DNA of 64,000 bases from Brenneria sp. hezel4-2-4 (GTDB lineage: Bacteria > Pseudomonadota > Gammaproteobacteria > Enterobacterales > Enterobacteriaceae): the NCBI RefSeq assembly GCF_013155275.1, contig NZ_JABJXS010000004.1, positions 415,860 to 479,859 of the forward strand. Direction: 5' to 3'. The translations under genes and the position numbers were made by a program. The stretch's first letter is position 1. Every line of letters starts with the position of its first letter. The notes below the pieces were generated by a model that saw only the letters and a list, made by a program, of their open reading frames with translations, did not search any database and was not told where the DNA came from. Shown piece after piece: positions 12,081 through 23,349 of the stretch.

Positions 12081-12366
12081 GAAAACCTCCAAGTTTATCG
12101 AGAAAATACGGCGAATAACCGATCTGCTTTTATCCTGCAAACCCTTATCTGCATTTTGTCATTCAGAGTGGAAAACCACCTGACAAAATCAGTCGTTTTA
12201 GAAAAAAACACTCACTGGCGAACAGGCATAAAATCGGCGAATAGTTTATCAGATTTTGTTCATTCTGTGGGGGTACTAGCGTAATTTCATCATTAACGCC
12301 CAGAAAAAAAGAGGTTTTTTTCGACAAAAATAGCCTTTCAGACAGAAAAATTTCCGGGAAAACTTT
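12081..12366. other. sspA upstream region without a recognisable gene
   Basis: The sspA-rpsI gap is 422 bases. This part should carry the sspA promoter on the minus strand, but I could not pick a convincing -35/-10 pair. It is AT-rich with several A-runs near 12300-12330. The rest of the gap holds repeat copy B and the rpsI terminator, annotated separately. Confidence 0.5.
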
Positions 12367-12446
12367 TTAACGTCGCAAAGCAACGAGTCAAAGGGTGGCG
12401 GGCAATACGCCCGTAGGGTGGAAGGCATTCCGCCTTCCATAAAAAA
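12367..12446 (+). repeat. Dispersed stem-loop element, copy B (two tandem stems)
   Basis: This copy begins with the family start (TTTTAACGTCGC) and then carries two successive GGGTGG-type stem modules. The first is a CGGGC/GCCCG stem (12399-12403 with 12409-12413). The second is TGGAAGGC/GCCTTCCA (12419-12426 with 12432-12439). It ends in TAAAAAA at 12440-12446, which is also the U-tract of the rpsI terminator on the other strand. Compared with copy A, the second stem has different bases that still pair. The first family stem (CGTCGC) is degenerate here. Confidence 0.7.
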
Positions 12447-12465
12447 CCCGGCGACAAGCGCCGGG
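12440..12465 (-). terminator. Rho-independent terminator of rplM-rpsI
   Basis: On the minus strand a GC-rich stem (CCCGGCG with CGCCGGG, about 12447-12465, short loop) is followed by six T at 12441-12446, about 40 bases after the rpsI stop. It is a textbook terminator and abuts repeat copy B. Confidence 0.88.
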
Positions 12466-12502
12466 TCTTTCGCATTGATTTCGCTGCAATTGCAGCAGGA
12501 AA

Positions 12503-12898
<396 letters not shown>

Positions 12899-12910
12899 CT
12901 ATAATCCCGA

Positions 12911-13357
<447 letters not shown>

Positions 13358-13506
13358 TTAGTTACACGCAGGTGTTCACCCAACGCTTAAAAACAGTTGA
13401 GGCTCACACGACCATCAAGTCCAGCAAACCTACCCCTTCGAATAGCCATTGCCGGCACTATTAAAGTTTTTGGGAAAAAAACTTTGTTGTAACGTGGGGT
13501 CGCAGG

Positions 13507-13512
13507 ATTATA
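13507..13512 (-). promoter_or_regulatory. Possible -10 element of the rplM-rpsI promoter
   Basis: A perfect TATAAT hexamer on the minus strand lies about 170 bases upstream of rplM and is followed by a GC-rich stretch (CCTGCGACCCC) typical of growth-rate-controlled promoters. No good -35 hexamer is seen at 16-18 bases, so the call rests on the -10 and its position. Confidence 0.45.
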
Positions 13513-13574
13513 GAGAAGTCGCCGTCAAAGATCGACCTTTTTTCTCGGCCAGACCAAGAAAAATCACCGCCGGT

Positions 13575-14711
13575 TTACGCCAGATGCGGCTGGCTCAGAT
13601 ACGCCTCGCTCTGCATTTCCTGCAAGCGTGATAAACAACGCTGGTATTCGAACCTCAGGTGCTCGCCCTGATAAATCTCAAACATCGATACCTGCGCGGA
13701 AATAATCAGTTTAATCCGACGCTCGTAAAACTCATCGACCAACGCCAGAAAACGGCGGGCGGTATTCTCTTCCGCGCTGCCCATCACCGTAACGTTGTGC
13801 AGCAGCACGCTATGGTAAAGGCGGGACAGGGCGATGTAATCATTCTGGCTGCGCGCTTGCGCGCACAGCGTCGAAAATTCGACGGCAAGTACGCCGTCGC
13901 TCGCGCCAAGCGTAGGCAAAGGGTGATGATTTATCTCAAGAACCGGCCCCGGCGTCACCCATTGCTGCCCTGACAAGCGGGTAAACATCTGCTGCATCGC
14001 CGCTTCTGTGCGGGCATCCAGCGGCGTTAGGTAAAGATGAGCCTGCGTCAGCGTCCGCAGCCGATAATCAATGCCCGCATCGACGTTGCGCACGTCGCAA
14101 TGTTGTTTAATCAGCGCAATCGCCGGCAGAAAACGGGCGCGCTGCAACCCGTTGCGATATAACTCGTCCGGCGGAATGTTAGACGTGGCCACCAGCGTAA
14201 TGCCGCGGGCAAACAACGCGCGCAGCAGCTCAGCCAGCAACATGGCGTCGGTAATATCCGAGACGAAGAACTCGTCGAAACACAGCACATCCGTTTCGGC
14301 TTTAAACCCGTCGGCGACCTTTTCCAATGGATTTTCCTGCCCCTGAAGCTGGTTTAGCTCTTCATGCACCCGCAACATAAAACGATGAAAGTGCAGCCGT
14401 AGTTTGCGCTTAATGGGCAGGCTTTGAAAAAAAAGATCCATCAGCCAGGTCTTGCCTCTTCCCACCCCGCCCCACATGTATAAGCCCTGAACAGGAACGG
14501 AAGCGCTTTTATCGCTTAACCCCAGCCACGAGCGCCATTTGCCCAGTCGTCCCGACGCATCGCCTGCGGGATGCGCGGCGCGCTCGCACAATGCCCGATG
14601 GATCGAGTCCAACTGCACCACAGTCTGATGCTGAACCTCGTCAGCGTGGTACTCTCCGGCTGACAGCGCCTGCTGGTAAAGCGCCAATGGTGTCGTCTGC
14701 TGCATAATCAT
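13575..14711 (-). CDS. zapE: Cell division protein ZapE (AFG1-family ATPase)
   Basis: ZapE is a cytoplasmic P-loop ATPase that associates with the Z ring during constriction. The protein has a Walker A motif GGVGRGKT (near residues 81-88), Walker B-like VLCFDEFFVSDITDA, and a sensor region ATSNIPPDELYRNGLQRARF. I chose ATG 14711 because AGGGA lies 5 bases upstream. A GTG at 14714 and an ATG at 14705 are alternatives, so length is 376 to 379 residues. It is divergent from zapG, another division-associated gene, as in E. coli. Confidence 0.95.
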   Translation of the reverse strand: MIMQQTTPLALYQQALSAGEYHADEVQHQTVVQLDSIHRALCERAAHPAGDASGRLGKWRSWLGLSDKSASVPVQGLYMWGGVGRGKTWLMDLFFQSLPIKRKLRLHFHRFMLRVHEELNQLQGQENPLEKVADGFKAETDVLCFDEFFVSDITDAMLLAELLRALFARGITLVATSNIPPDELYRNGLQRARFLPAIALIKQHCDVRNVDAGIDYRLRTLTQAHLYLTPLDARTEAAMQQMFTRLSGQQWVTPGPVLEINHHPLPTLGASDGVLAVEFSTLCAQARSQNDYIALSRLYHSVLLHNVTVMGSAEENTARRFLALVDEFYERRIKLIISAQVSMFEIYQGEHLRFEYQRCLSRLQEMQSEAYLSQPHLA

Positions 14712-14927
14712 CACAATCCCTGAGAAAAAAGTTAGTTGTGTTTTGTCGTGCGTTGCCGTCGATTCGAGCCGTAATCGTAGCAGTTAACTACCTTGATGCC
14801 ATATATGCGTCAACATAACCCTAAGTCATCACGTTTCAGGATTCCACTCAGACAAGGTTAGCGGTTATAGTGACTATATATTAAGTGAAAAACCCTACGG
14901 AACAACGAAGTCAAAATAGGAGTCATT

Positions 14928-15332
14928 ATGACCTGGGAGTATGCGCTGATTGGGTTGGTTGCCGGTATTATCATTGGTGCTGTCGCCATGCGTTTTGGCA
15001 ATCGTAAGCTACGGCAACAGCAGGTATTACAGCACGAGTTGGAGAAAAGCAAAGCAGAACTGGAAGAGTATCGCCAGGAGCTGGTCGGACATTTTGCCCG
15101 TAGCGCGGAGTTACTGGACAACATGGCGAACGATTATCGTCAGCTTTACCAGCATATGGCGAAAAGCTCCAACAGTTTGCTGCCGAATATTCCCGGTCAG
15201 GACAACCCGTTTAAATATCGCTTAACGGAAGCTGAATCGGATAACGATCAGGTTCCCGTCGATATGCCGCCGCGCGACTATTCCGACGGCGCATCGGGCC
15301 TGCTGCGCGGAGAACGCCCGGTCCGCAAGTAA
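14928..15332 (+). CDS. zapG: Inner membrane protein ZapG (YhcB, DUF1043)
   Basis: ZapG/YhcB is a small inner-membrane protein linked to cell division and envelope homeostasis. The 134-residue product has one N-terminal membrane helix (about residues 5-22, YALIGLVAGIIIGAVAM), a long charged coiled-coil (about 25-90) and a disordered C terminus. ATG 14928 is preceded by TAGGAG. A terminator hairpin follows at 15350-15373. Confidence 0.95.
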   Translation: MTWEYALIGLVAGIIIGAVAMRFGNRKLRQQQVLQHELEKSKAELEEYRQELVGHFARSAELLDNMANDYRQLYQHMAKSSNSLLPNIPGQDNPFKYRLTEAESDNDQVPVDMPPRDYSDGASGLLRGERPVRK

Positions 15333-15349
15333 ACGCGGCTTGCTTACTG

Positions 15350-15376
15350 CGTGAGGCTTCATCCGGCCTCACGTTT
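15350..15376 (+). terminator. Rho-independent terminator after zapG
   Basis: A perfect 8-bp stem (15350-15357 with 15366-15373), 8-base loop, is followed by TTTCC. It lies 17 bases after the zapG stop. Confidence 0.65.
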
Positions 15377-15544
15377 CCACCTGCTTTCTTCCCATGAAAA
15401 CCGGTCGCGTAGACTATAGTTACAATCTACTGACGAAACATCAGTGAACTTTACACACTGATACCACTCTGACTCTTCACCGTGTGTTTAAGTTTATATA
15501 TCATCGTTTTATTCATCCGCTGGTCGTGAGAGAGTTAATCAACA

Positions 15545-16915
15545 ATGAAGAAAAAATCTTTATTATTTAGTGCATTGGCCATGAGCATAAGCTTGACCCT
15601 GTCCTCGCTCCCGGCGGCGAACGCTGCGCTGCCCGCAGTAGTTCAGGAACAACAGCTTCCCAGCCTGGCGCCGATGCTGGAAAAAGTCCTGCCCGCGGTA
15701 GTCAGCGTACATATCGAGGGCACCCAGGTGCAACGCCAGCGCGTGCCGGAAGAGTTTAAATTCTTCTTCGGTCCGAACTTTCCAACCGATAAACAAAGCT
15801 CCCGCCCCTTTGAAGGGTTGGGATCCGGCGTCATCATCAACGCGGCGAAAAGCTATGTTCTGACCAATAATCACGTCATCAACAATGCGGATAAAATTCG
15901 CGTACAGTTAAACGACGGGCGCGAGTATGAAGCCAAACTGATTGGTCGCGACGAACAGAGCGATATTGCTTTGCTGCAACTGGTTGATGCCAAAAATCTG
16001 GTTGAAATCAAAATGGCGGACTCCGATCGATTGCGCGTCGGCGATTTCGCCGTTGCGGTGGGGAACCCCTTCGGTCTGGGGCAAACGGCGACGTCCGGCA
16101 TTATCTCGGCGCTGGGGCGCAGCGGGCTGAATCTGGAAGGGTTGGAAAACTTCATTCAGACCGATGCCTCAATCAACCGCGGCAACTCCGGCGGCGCATT
16201 AGTCAACCTTAACGGCGAGCTGATCGGGATTAACACCGCTATTCTGGCGCCCGGAGGCGGAAATATCGGCATCGGCTTCGCCATTCCCAGCAACATGGCG
16301 CAAAACCTGGCTCAGCAACTGGTTGAGTTTGGCGAGGTGAAACGCGGCGTCCTGGGCATTAAAGGCAGCGAAATGACTTCCGAGATGGCGAAAGCCTTCA
16401 AGGTCGATGCCCAGCGCGGCGCGTTCGTCAGCGAAGTGCTGCCGAAATCCGCGGCGGCAAAAGCCGGCATCAAGGCTGGCGATGTCCTCACCTCGCTGGA
16501 CGGAAAACCGATCAGCAGCTTTGCCGAGCTGCGCGCCAAGATAGGAACAACCGCCCCCGGGACAACCGTGAAAATCGGTTTGCTGCGTGAAGGTAAACAG
16601 CAGGAAGTCGCTGTCGTCCTGGATAACAGCGCGACGTCCACCACCAGCGCCGAAACGCTGTATCCCGCCTTGCAGGGCGCCTCGCTGACCAACGGGCAGT
16701 TGAAAGACGGCGGCAAAGGCATCCAGATCGATAACGTCGCCAAAGATTCGCCAGCCGCTCAATTGGGCTTGCAGAAAGGCGATATTATTATCGGCGTGAA
16801 TCGTGAACGGGTAGAAAACATCACCCAGTTGCGTAAAATTCTGGAGGCCAAGCCTGCCGTTCTGGCGCTGAACATCGTACGCGGCGACGAAACCATTTAC
16901 CTGCTGTTGCGGTAA
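15545..16915 (+). CDS. degQ: Periplasmic serine endoprotease DegQ
   Basis: DegQ is a periplasmic HtrA-type protease and chaperone that degrades misfolded proteins. The 456-residue product has a signal peptide cleaved near residue 27 (SSLPAANA), a trypsin-like domain with catalytic His110, Asp140 and Ser215 (TNNHV, SDIALL, GNSGGAL), and two PDZ domains (about 255-350 and 365-455). It stands in tandem with degS, as in E. coli. Repeat copy E and a stem-loop fill the 136-base gap to degS. Confidence 0.97.
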   Translation: MKKKSLLFSALAMSISLTLSSLPAANAALPAVVQEQQLPSLAPMLEKVLPAVVSVHIEGTQVQRQRVPEEFKFFFGPNFPTDKQSSRPFEGLGSGVIINAAKSYVLTNNHVINNADKIRVQLNDGREYEAKLIGRDEQSDIALLQLVDAKNLVEIKMADSDRLRVGDFAVAVGNPFGLGQTATSGIISALGRSGLNLEGLENFIQTDASINRGNSGGALVNLNGELIGINTAILAPGGGNIGIGFAIPSNMAQNLAQQLVEFGEVKRGVLGIKGSEMTSEMAKAFKVDAQRGAFVSEVLPKSAAAKAGIKAGDVLTSLDGKPISSFAELRAKIGTTAPGTTVKIGLLREGKQQEVAVVLDNSATSTTSAETLYPALQGASLTNGQLKDGGKGIQIDNVAKDSPAAQLGLQKGDIIIGVNRERVENITQLRKILEAKPAVLALNIVRGDETIYLLLR

Positions 16916-16929
16916 ACCAAGACGCCCGG

Positions 16930-16971
16930 CGTATTTTTCAACGTCGCCTTGCGACGGCCCGTCGTAAAAAA
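16930..16971 (+). repeat. Dispersed stem-loop element, copy E (first stem only)
   Basis: This copy shares TTTTTCAACGTCGC...GCGACGGCCCGT with copy A, including the perfect CGTCGC/GCGACG stem (16942-16947 with 16951-16956) with a different three-base loop (CTT instead of ACA). The GGGTGG stem module is missing, and the sequence goes directly into TAAAAAA (16965-16971) followed by the next inverted repeat. Confidence 0.65.
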
Positions 16972-16999
16972 TCGGACACTGCGCGCTGCGGTGTCCGAT
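16971..16999. terminator. Stem-loop between degQ and degS
   Basis: A perfect 9-bp stem (16971-16979 with 16991-16999) encloses an 11-base GC-rich loop. On the + strand, the strand of degQ, there is no U-tract; the T-run is on the minus strand, where no gene needs it. It may act as a weak degQ terminator or belong to the repeat element. Confidence 0.5.
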
Positions 17000-17051
17000 C
17001 ATCTCATGATATTCTCATTGTCATATTCCTTTTCGACAGTAAAACACGCTC

Positions 17052-18143
17052 ATGCTTGTTAAGTTATTCCGTTCCGCGCTGCTTGGGGTGATCGTTGCCG
17101 GCATTCTGCTGGTCGCTCTGCCCGTGCTGCAATCAAATACGCCGTTGTTTAAAAACAATGAGAGTAATGACAGCCCCCCCGAAAATACGCCGCTGAGTTA
17201 CTATCAGGGCGTTCGTCGTGCGGCGCCCGCCGTGGTCAATGTATATAACCGCGTTCCCGATCCGGAACGGCAAAATGAACTCAATATCCGTACCCTCGGA
17301 TCTGGCGTCATCATGAATGAAAAAGGGTATATTCTGACCAATAAGCACGTCATCAATAACGCACAGCAAATACTGGTCGCGCTTCAGGATGGCCGACTCT
17401 ATGAAGCGATGGTCGTTGGTTCAGACAGCTTGACCGATCTGGCCGTCCTGCGAATCGACGGCGTTTCCCTGCCCGTCATTCCGATTAATCCGGACCGCAT
17501 CGCGCACATCGGCGATGTGGTGATGGCCATCGGCAATCCCTACAATCTGGGGCAAACCATCACTCAGGGAATTATCAGCGCAACCGGGCGCGTTGGGCTA
17601 AGCGCCGCCGGAGAGGATAACCGTCAGAATGGCCGCCAAAACCTGCTGCAAACCGATGCATCGATTAACCACGGCAACTCCGGCGGCGCATTGGTTAATA
17701 CGCTCGGCGAACTGGTCGGCATCAATACGCTGTCTTTTGATAAAAGCAGCGATGGGGAAACACCGGAAGGCATTGGCTTCGCCATCCCTGTCGCGCTGGC
17801 GACCAAAGTGATGGGCAAGCTTATTCGCGACGGTCGGGTAATCCGCGGCTATATCGGAATCAACGGCATACAGATGGAAAACATCGACAGCAAAGGCATT
17901 GAGCAGGGAAGATTAAGCGGGATCCTGGTCAAAACGGTCGATCCGGGAGGGCCGGCGGATAAAGCCGGTATTCAGGTCAATGATATTCTGTTGAGCGTTA
18001 ACAACAAGCCTACCCGCTCGGTCATTGAAACCATGGATCAGGTCGCGGAGTTACGTCCGGGCACCGTAATCCCCATTACCATCGAACGCGATAAAAAATC
18101 GATAACGCTGAATATGACGATTCAGGAGTTTCCGGTTAACTGA
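17052..18143 (+). CDS. degS: Membrane-anchored serine endoprotease DegS
   Basis: DegS is the site-1 protease that senses misfolded outer-membrane proteins through its PDZ domain and cleaves RseA, starting the sigma-E response. The 363-residue product has an uncleaved N-terminal membrane anchor (about residues 5-27), catalytic His99, Asp129 and Ser210 (TNKHV, TDLAVL, GNSGGAL) and one PDZ domain (about 260-355). The single PDZ and anchor separate it from degQ just upstream. It is convergent with murA. Confidence 0.97.
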   Translation: MLVKLFRSALLGVIVAGILLVALPVLQSNTPLFKNNESNDSPPENTPLSYYQGVRRAAPAVVNVYNRVPDPERQNELNIRTLGSGVIMNEKGYILTNKHVINNAQQILVALQDGRLYEAMVVGSDSLTDLAVLRIDGVSLPVIPINPDRIAHIGDVVMAIGNPYNLGQTITQGIISATGRVGLSAAGEDNRQNGRQNLLQTDASINHGNSGGALVNTLGELVGINTLSFDKSSDGETPEGIGFAIPVALATKVMGKLIRDGRVIRGYIGINGIQMENIDSKGIEQGRLSGILVKTVDPGGPADKAGIQVNDILLSVNNKPTRSVIETMDQVAELRPGTVIPITIERDKKSITLNMTIQEFPVN

Positions 18144-18178
18144 GATCGCCAAACCGCGCGCCGAAAGTAAAACGGAGA

Positions 18179-18202
18179 CCGGGCGGTCAGACCACCGCCC
18201 GG
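18179..18202. terminator. Hairpin between convergent degS and murA
   Basis: A perfect 9-bp GC-rich stem (18179-18187 with 18194-18202) with a 6-base loop lies in the 69-base gap between the two stops. Neither side has a long U-tract; it probably serves both transcripts weakly. Confidence 0.55.
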
Positions 18203-18212
18203 CCCGCGCCGG

Positions 18213-19487
<1,275 letters not shown>

Positions 19488-19527
19488 TCAATGTTTCAAA
19501 TCCAATATCACGTCGCATAACTACGGC

Positions 19528-19782
19528 TTAAAAGCCATTCAGTTTGCGGTCGCGCTGCCATTCTTCCGGCGTATAGGCCTTGATCGACAGGGCATGAATA
19601 CGGTTATCCGCGATGTATTCCGCCAGCGGCGCATAAACAGCTTGCTGTTTCTTCACCCGGCTCATGTCGGCAAATACGTCGCCCACCACGATGACCTGAA
19701 AATGGCTGCCATCGCCAGAAACGTGGGCTTCCTGTAGTGCCAATGCATTCATCAGCACATCTTTAATTTCATTATTTTCCAT
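19528..19782 (-). CDS. ibaG: BolA-family protein IbaG
   Basis: IbaG (YrbA) is a small BolA-like protein that works with monothiol glutaredoxin in iron-sulfur and acid-stress physiology. The 84-residue product shows the BolA core ([18 protein letters not shown] and [20 protein letters not shown]). It sits between mlaB and murA, its usual position, with a 52-base gap to murA. Confidence 0.94.
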   Translation of the reverse strand: MENNEIKDVLMNALALQEAHVSGDGSHFQVIVVGDVFADMSRVKKQQAVYAPLAEYIADNRIHALSIKAYTPEEWQRDRKLNGF

Positions 19783-19902
19783 CGATCTCGATTTCTATGT
19801 CAGGGAGATGATAAACAGGATGGTATCTTAGATGAATATGCCGCTATCTTAAATCCCCTTGTGCAACGCCAAAGGGGAGAATTCAGACGCGCACAATCCC
19901 GC

Positions 19903-20196
19903 TCAAGATACGGGGATGATTTCGTTGAGGTTATACAAGGCTATCAGCGTTTTTAACCGATCGCCCGCCCCGTTGATTTTCAGTTCGACGCCTTGCCGGG
20001 ACTGCTGGTAATAAAAGTGAATCAGCAACGCCAGACCGGCGGAGTCAACCCGATCCAGCCCGGAGACATCCAGCGAGGTTTTATCCGCCAGTAACAGGTC
20101 GCGTTGCCGCCAGAGCGACAGCAACGTTTCACGATCCAGCGCGCCCGATAAAATCAGCGTCGATTGCTGTGACTGCCAGTTCAGCGCATTAGCCAT
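19903..20196 (-). CDS. mlaB: STAS-domain protein MlaB of the phospholipid transport complex
   Basis: MlaB binds the ATPase MlaF on the cytoplasmic side and stabilises the MlaFEDB transporter. The 97-residue product is a single STAS domain with the conserved SLDVSGLDRVDSAGLALL stretch. ATG 20196 (MANALNWQSQQ) is chosen because E. coli MlaB aligns from there; a longer frame would overlap mlaC. Confidence 0.93.
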   Translation of the reverse strand: MANALNWQSQQSTLILSGALDRETLLSLWRQRDLLLADKTSLDVSGLDRVDSAGLALLIHFYYQQSRQGVELKINGAGDRLKTLIALYNLNEIIPVS

Positions 20197-20225
20197 TTTT
20201 CTACCCAGAATATTTCTTACCCAGA

Positions 20226-20855
20226 TTAGTTTTGCTGATCCAGCGTAATCGGTTGTTTCGCCGCGGCGTTTAACTGCTGGGTCAGACCGTCGACGCCTTT
20301 CTGACGCAATGTCGCCGCCCATTCATTTTGCTTGGTCGTGATCATGCTGACGCCTTCGGCAATCATGTCATAAGCCTGCCAGTTGCCGCTCTGACTGTTC
20401 TTGCGCCACTGGAAATCAAGACGCACCGGCGGGCGGCCGCCGTTATCAATAATCGTCACGCGGATAGCGATAATGTTGGCATCGCCTAATGGCTGATCCG
20501 GGGCAATCTGATAGGTTTGCCCGTGATATAACGCCAAAGCCTGGCCGTATGCCTGTTCCAGATAGGCTTCAAACGCCTTGAAATAGGCATCGCGTTGGGC
20601 GGGGGTCGCATCTTTATAATAACGGCCCAGCACTAACGCGCCGGCATACCTTACCTGTACATACGGCAAAAGTTCTTCACGCACTACGTTACGCAGATAG
20701 TCGGGGTTTTGTCTGATCCGCGGCTGCTCGGTTTTCAGACGATCGAACGTCTTTTGCGCGGCTTCGCTCATCAAACGGTACGGGTTCGTTTGATCCGCCG
20801 CGCTGGCTAATGGTGCGACCACCAGTAAAGCGACCATCAGTAAACGTTTCAACAT
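20226..20855 (-). CDS. mlaC: Periplasmic phospholipid-binding protein MlaC
   Basis: MlaC shuttles phospholipid between outer-membrane MlaA and the inner-membrane MlaFEDB complex. The 209-residue product has a signal peptide ([19 protein letters not shown], cleavage near residue 19) and the MlaC/Tgt2 fold. It lies 12 bases downstream of mlaD. Confidence 0.96.
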   Translation of the reverse strand: MLKRLLMVALLVVAPLASAADQTNPYRLMSEAAQKTFDRLKTEQPRIRQNPDYLRNVVREELLPYVQVRYAGALVLGRYYKDATPAQRDAYFKAFEAYLEQAYGQALALYHGQTYQIAPDQPLGDANIIAIRVTIIDNGGRPPVRLDFQWRKNSQSGNWQAYDMIAEGVSMITTKQNEWAATLRQKGVDGLTQQLNAAAKQPITLDQQN

Positions 20856-20867
20856 GCAGGTATCCTC

Positions 20868-21434
20868 TTATGGATGTGAAGTAACGGGCTGGCCTTGAGG
20901 TCCAGGCGCGACGGCCGAATCCGTTGCCGGGGCAGACGTGGCCTGGCCGGTATTATCCTCGCTATTGCCGCCGCTCTTATATAGGAATTGACCGATGAGA
21001 TCTTCCAGCACCATGGCGGACTTGGTGTCCTGAATCACACCGCCGTCTTTCAGTATTGAGGTGCCCATCTCTTCATCCTCAAAACCGACATTCAATGCCA
21101 GATATTGCTCGCCCAGCAGACCCGAGGTGCGGATCGCCAGCGAGCTGGTATCCGGAATATGGTCGTAGCGTTGTTGAATATCCAGCGCTACGCGGGGAAG
21201 GTAGGTTTTTTCATCCAGCGAAATGTCCGCTACCCGGCCAACCACCACACCGCCGATTCTGAGCGGCGAATGGGTTTTCAACCCGCCAATATTGTCGAAC
21301 GTCGCGTACAAACGATACGTCGGCTGGTTTCCGATAGACTTGATATCGGCGACTTTCAGGCACAAAAAGATAATGGCACACAGCGCAATCAGCATAAATG
21401 CGCCAACCCAAATTTCACTTTTCTTGGTTTGCAT
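20868..21434 (-). CDS. mlaD: MCE-domain lipid transport protein MlaD
   Basis: MlaD forms a hexameric MCE ring on the periplasmic face of the inner membrane. The 188-residue product has one N-terminal membrane helix (about residues 8-26), an MCE domain (about 38-118, with GGLKTHSPLRIGGVVVG) and a low-complexity tail rich in Ala, Pro and Gly. ATG 21434 is used; a start five residues upstream would overlap mlaE. Confidence 0.95.
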   Translation of the reverse strand: MQTKKSEIWVGAFMLIALCAIIFLCLKVADIKSIGNQPTYRLYATFDNIGGLKTHSPLRIGGVVVGRVADISLDEKTYLPRVALDIQQRYDHIPDTSSLAIRTSGLLGEQYLALNVGFEDEEMGTSILKDGGVIQDTKSAMVLEDLIGQFLYKSGGNSEDNTGQATSAPATDSAVAPGPQGQPVTSHP

Positions 21435-21438
21435 CAAC

Positions 21439-22221
21439 TCAGTTCCCAAACATCAGTGCTGTCAGCACAAAATCCAATCCTAATACCGCTAATGATGAGT
21501 GCACGACGGTACGCGTCGTCGCACGGCTGATCCCTTCGGAGGTCGGAATCGCATCATAACCATTAAACAGTGCAATCCAGGTTACGGTAATCGCGAACAC
21601 GATACTTTTAATCAGGCAGTTCAACAGGTCGTGCCGCCATTCAACGGCGCCCTGCATAGCCGACCAGAAAAAACCGCTGTCTATACCTTTCCATTCGACG
21701 CCGACCAGCGCCCCGCCCCAGATGCCGACGGCGACAAAAATGATCGCCAGCAGCGGCATACTGATTAACCCGGCCCAAAAACGCGGGGCGACCACCCGCC
21801 GGAGCGGATCGACCGCCATCATTTCCATACTGGAAAGCTGTTCGGTGGCCTTCATCAGGCCGATCTCCGCCGTCAGGGCCGACCCCGCGCGACCGGCAAA
21901 CAACAATGCCGTGACCACCGGGCCAAGCTCACGCAGCAACGAAATCGCCACCATCATGCCCAAACTGGCTTCGGCGCTATAGGTGGTCAGCACCAAATAG
22001 CCTTGCAACCCCAGCACCATACCGATAAACAGGCCGGACACCATAATGATTAACAGCGACTGAACCCCGACGCTGTATAGCTGTTTGATTAACAGCGGCC
22101 ACTGTTTCCTGAACTCCGGTTTACCCACTAACGCATTAAACAGCATCAGTCCGGCGCGCCCAAAGGAAGCGCAGGTAGAAATTCCCTGACGTCCCAGCGA
22201 CGCCAACGCCTGTAATAACAT
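21439..22221 (-). CDS. mlaE: Phospholipid ABC transporter permease MlaE
   Basis: MlaE is the inner-membrane permease of the Mla system. The 260-residue product has an N-terminal interfacial helix and about five membrane spans, with the family stretch [18 protein letters not shown]. It starts 7 bases after mlaF and ends 4 bases before mlaD, indicating tight co-translation. Confidence 0.96.
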   Translation of the reverse strand: MLLQALASLGRQGISTCASFGRAGLMLFNALVGKPEFRKQWPLLIKQLYSVGVQSLLIIMVSGLFIGMVLGLQGYLVLTTYSAEASLGMMVAISLLRELGPVVTALLFAGRAGSALTAEIGLMKATEQLSSMEMMAVDPLRRVVAPRFWAGLISMPLLAIIFVAVGIWGGALVGVEWKGIDSGFFWSAMQGAVEWRHDLLNCLIKSIVFAITVTWIALFNGYDAIPTSEGISRATTRTVVHSSLAVLGLDFVLTALMFGN

Positions 22222-22228
22222 GAATTCG

Positions 22229-23044
22229 TTAACTCCCTGCCGAACCTAACAGCGCGGCTTTATAGTCACCCGCCGGGAAACGGAAAGGGACCGGCCCATC
22301 GGCAATACCGTCCAGAAACTGACGCACGCGGGAGTCGTCATTGGCTTGCAATTGCGCCGCCGTGCCTTCCGCCACCACATGCTGGTCGGCAACAATATAC
22401 GCATAATCGGCGATGCTCATCACTTCCGGCACATCATGGGAAACGACAATACACGTGACGCCCAACGCATGATTCAGTTCATCAATCAGCTTTACCAAGG
22501 TTCCCATGGTGATCGGATCCTGCCCGACGAAGGGTTCATCAAACATAATCAGTTGCGGATCAAGCGCAATCGCCCGCGCCAGCGCCGCACGGCGGGCCAT
22601 GCCGCCGGAAAGCTCGGCGGGCATGAGTTCTGCGGCGCCCCGCAACCCCACGGCCTCAAGCTTCATCATCACCGTGCTACGCAACAGCGGCTCCGGCAAA
22701 CGGCTGTGTTCACGCAGCGGCCAGGCGACATTATCAAACACATTCAGGTCGGTAAATAACGCGCCGGACTGGAACAACATGCTCATTTTCTTGCGGGCGT
22801 CATACAGCGCGGAACGTGAAAGCGTCGGAATATTATCGCCGTCAAACCAGATTTCACCGCTATCTGGCTGCAACTGCCCGCCGATTAAACGCAGCAACGT
22901 CGTTTTACCAATACCGGAAGGCCCCATAATCGCGGTGACTTTCCCCTTGGGAACGTTCAGCGTGATATCTGTAAAAATCTGCCGTTCTCCGCGTCGGAAA
23001 CTCAGCCCGCGGATCTCAACCAGATTGGTATCCTTATGGTTCAT
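22229..23044 (-). CDS. mlaF: Phospholipid ABC transporter ATPase MlaF
   Basis: MlaF powers lipid transport by the Mla complex. The 271-residue ATPase has Walker A GPSGIGKT (near residue 41), signature [15 protein letters not shown], Walker B LIMFDEPF, and the C-terminal extension that contacts MlaB. It is first in the minus-strand operon and divergent from yrbG across 305 bases. Confidence 0.97.
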   Translation of the reverse strand: MNHKDTNLVEIRGLSFRRGERQIFTDITLNVPKGKVTAIMGPSGIGKTTLLRLIGGQLQPDSGEIWFDGDNIPTLSRSALYDARKKMSMLFQSGALFTDLNVFDNVAWPLREHSRLPEPLLRSTVMMKLEAVGLRGAAELMPAELSGGMARRAALARAIALDPQLIMFDEPFVGQDPITMGTLVKLIDELNHALGVTCIVVSHDVPEVMSIADYAYIVADQHVVAEGTAAQLQANDDSRVRQFLDGIADGPVPFRFPAGDYKAALLGSAGS

Positions 23045-23349
23045 TCTCTCATATTCCTTACCGATCAGCGTGTTATCTACGATCGTCAGTTTTCAACCAA
23101 TAACGGTAATGCGGCTCCATCACTCAATCCTAATGGCTGATATTCGTCAAAGCCCGAGTTTTACAAAAAATTACGGTACGTTCTTATCCAAAGAAGCGGA
23201 ACAAAAACGCCATAGGTTTTACTTTTTCGCCTCACACAGTCAGAATTAGCGCTAATGATGAAAAACGCTTTTTTGTCGAAAATTCGTCCAGAACGGCTGG
23301 TTTATATACCCAAATGAACCGGTGATTATACCTTAATAAAGGACGCCGC
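23045..23349. other. mlaF/yrbG divergent intergenic region
   Basis: These 305 bases should hold promoters for both directions. It is AT-rich near yrbG (TTTATATACC at about 23301-23310), but I could not assign a reliable promoter pair, and no gene or strong hairpin stands out. Confidence 0.5.

Noticed and set aside
15545..18143. degQ and degS as a recent tandem duplication
   Set aside because: They have different architectures (signal peptide with two PDZ domains versus membrane anchor with one) and are the ancient paralogous pair found in tandem in most enterics.
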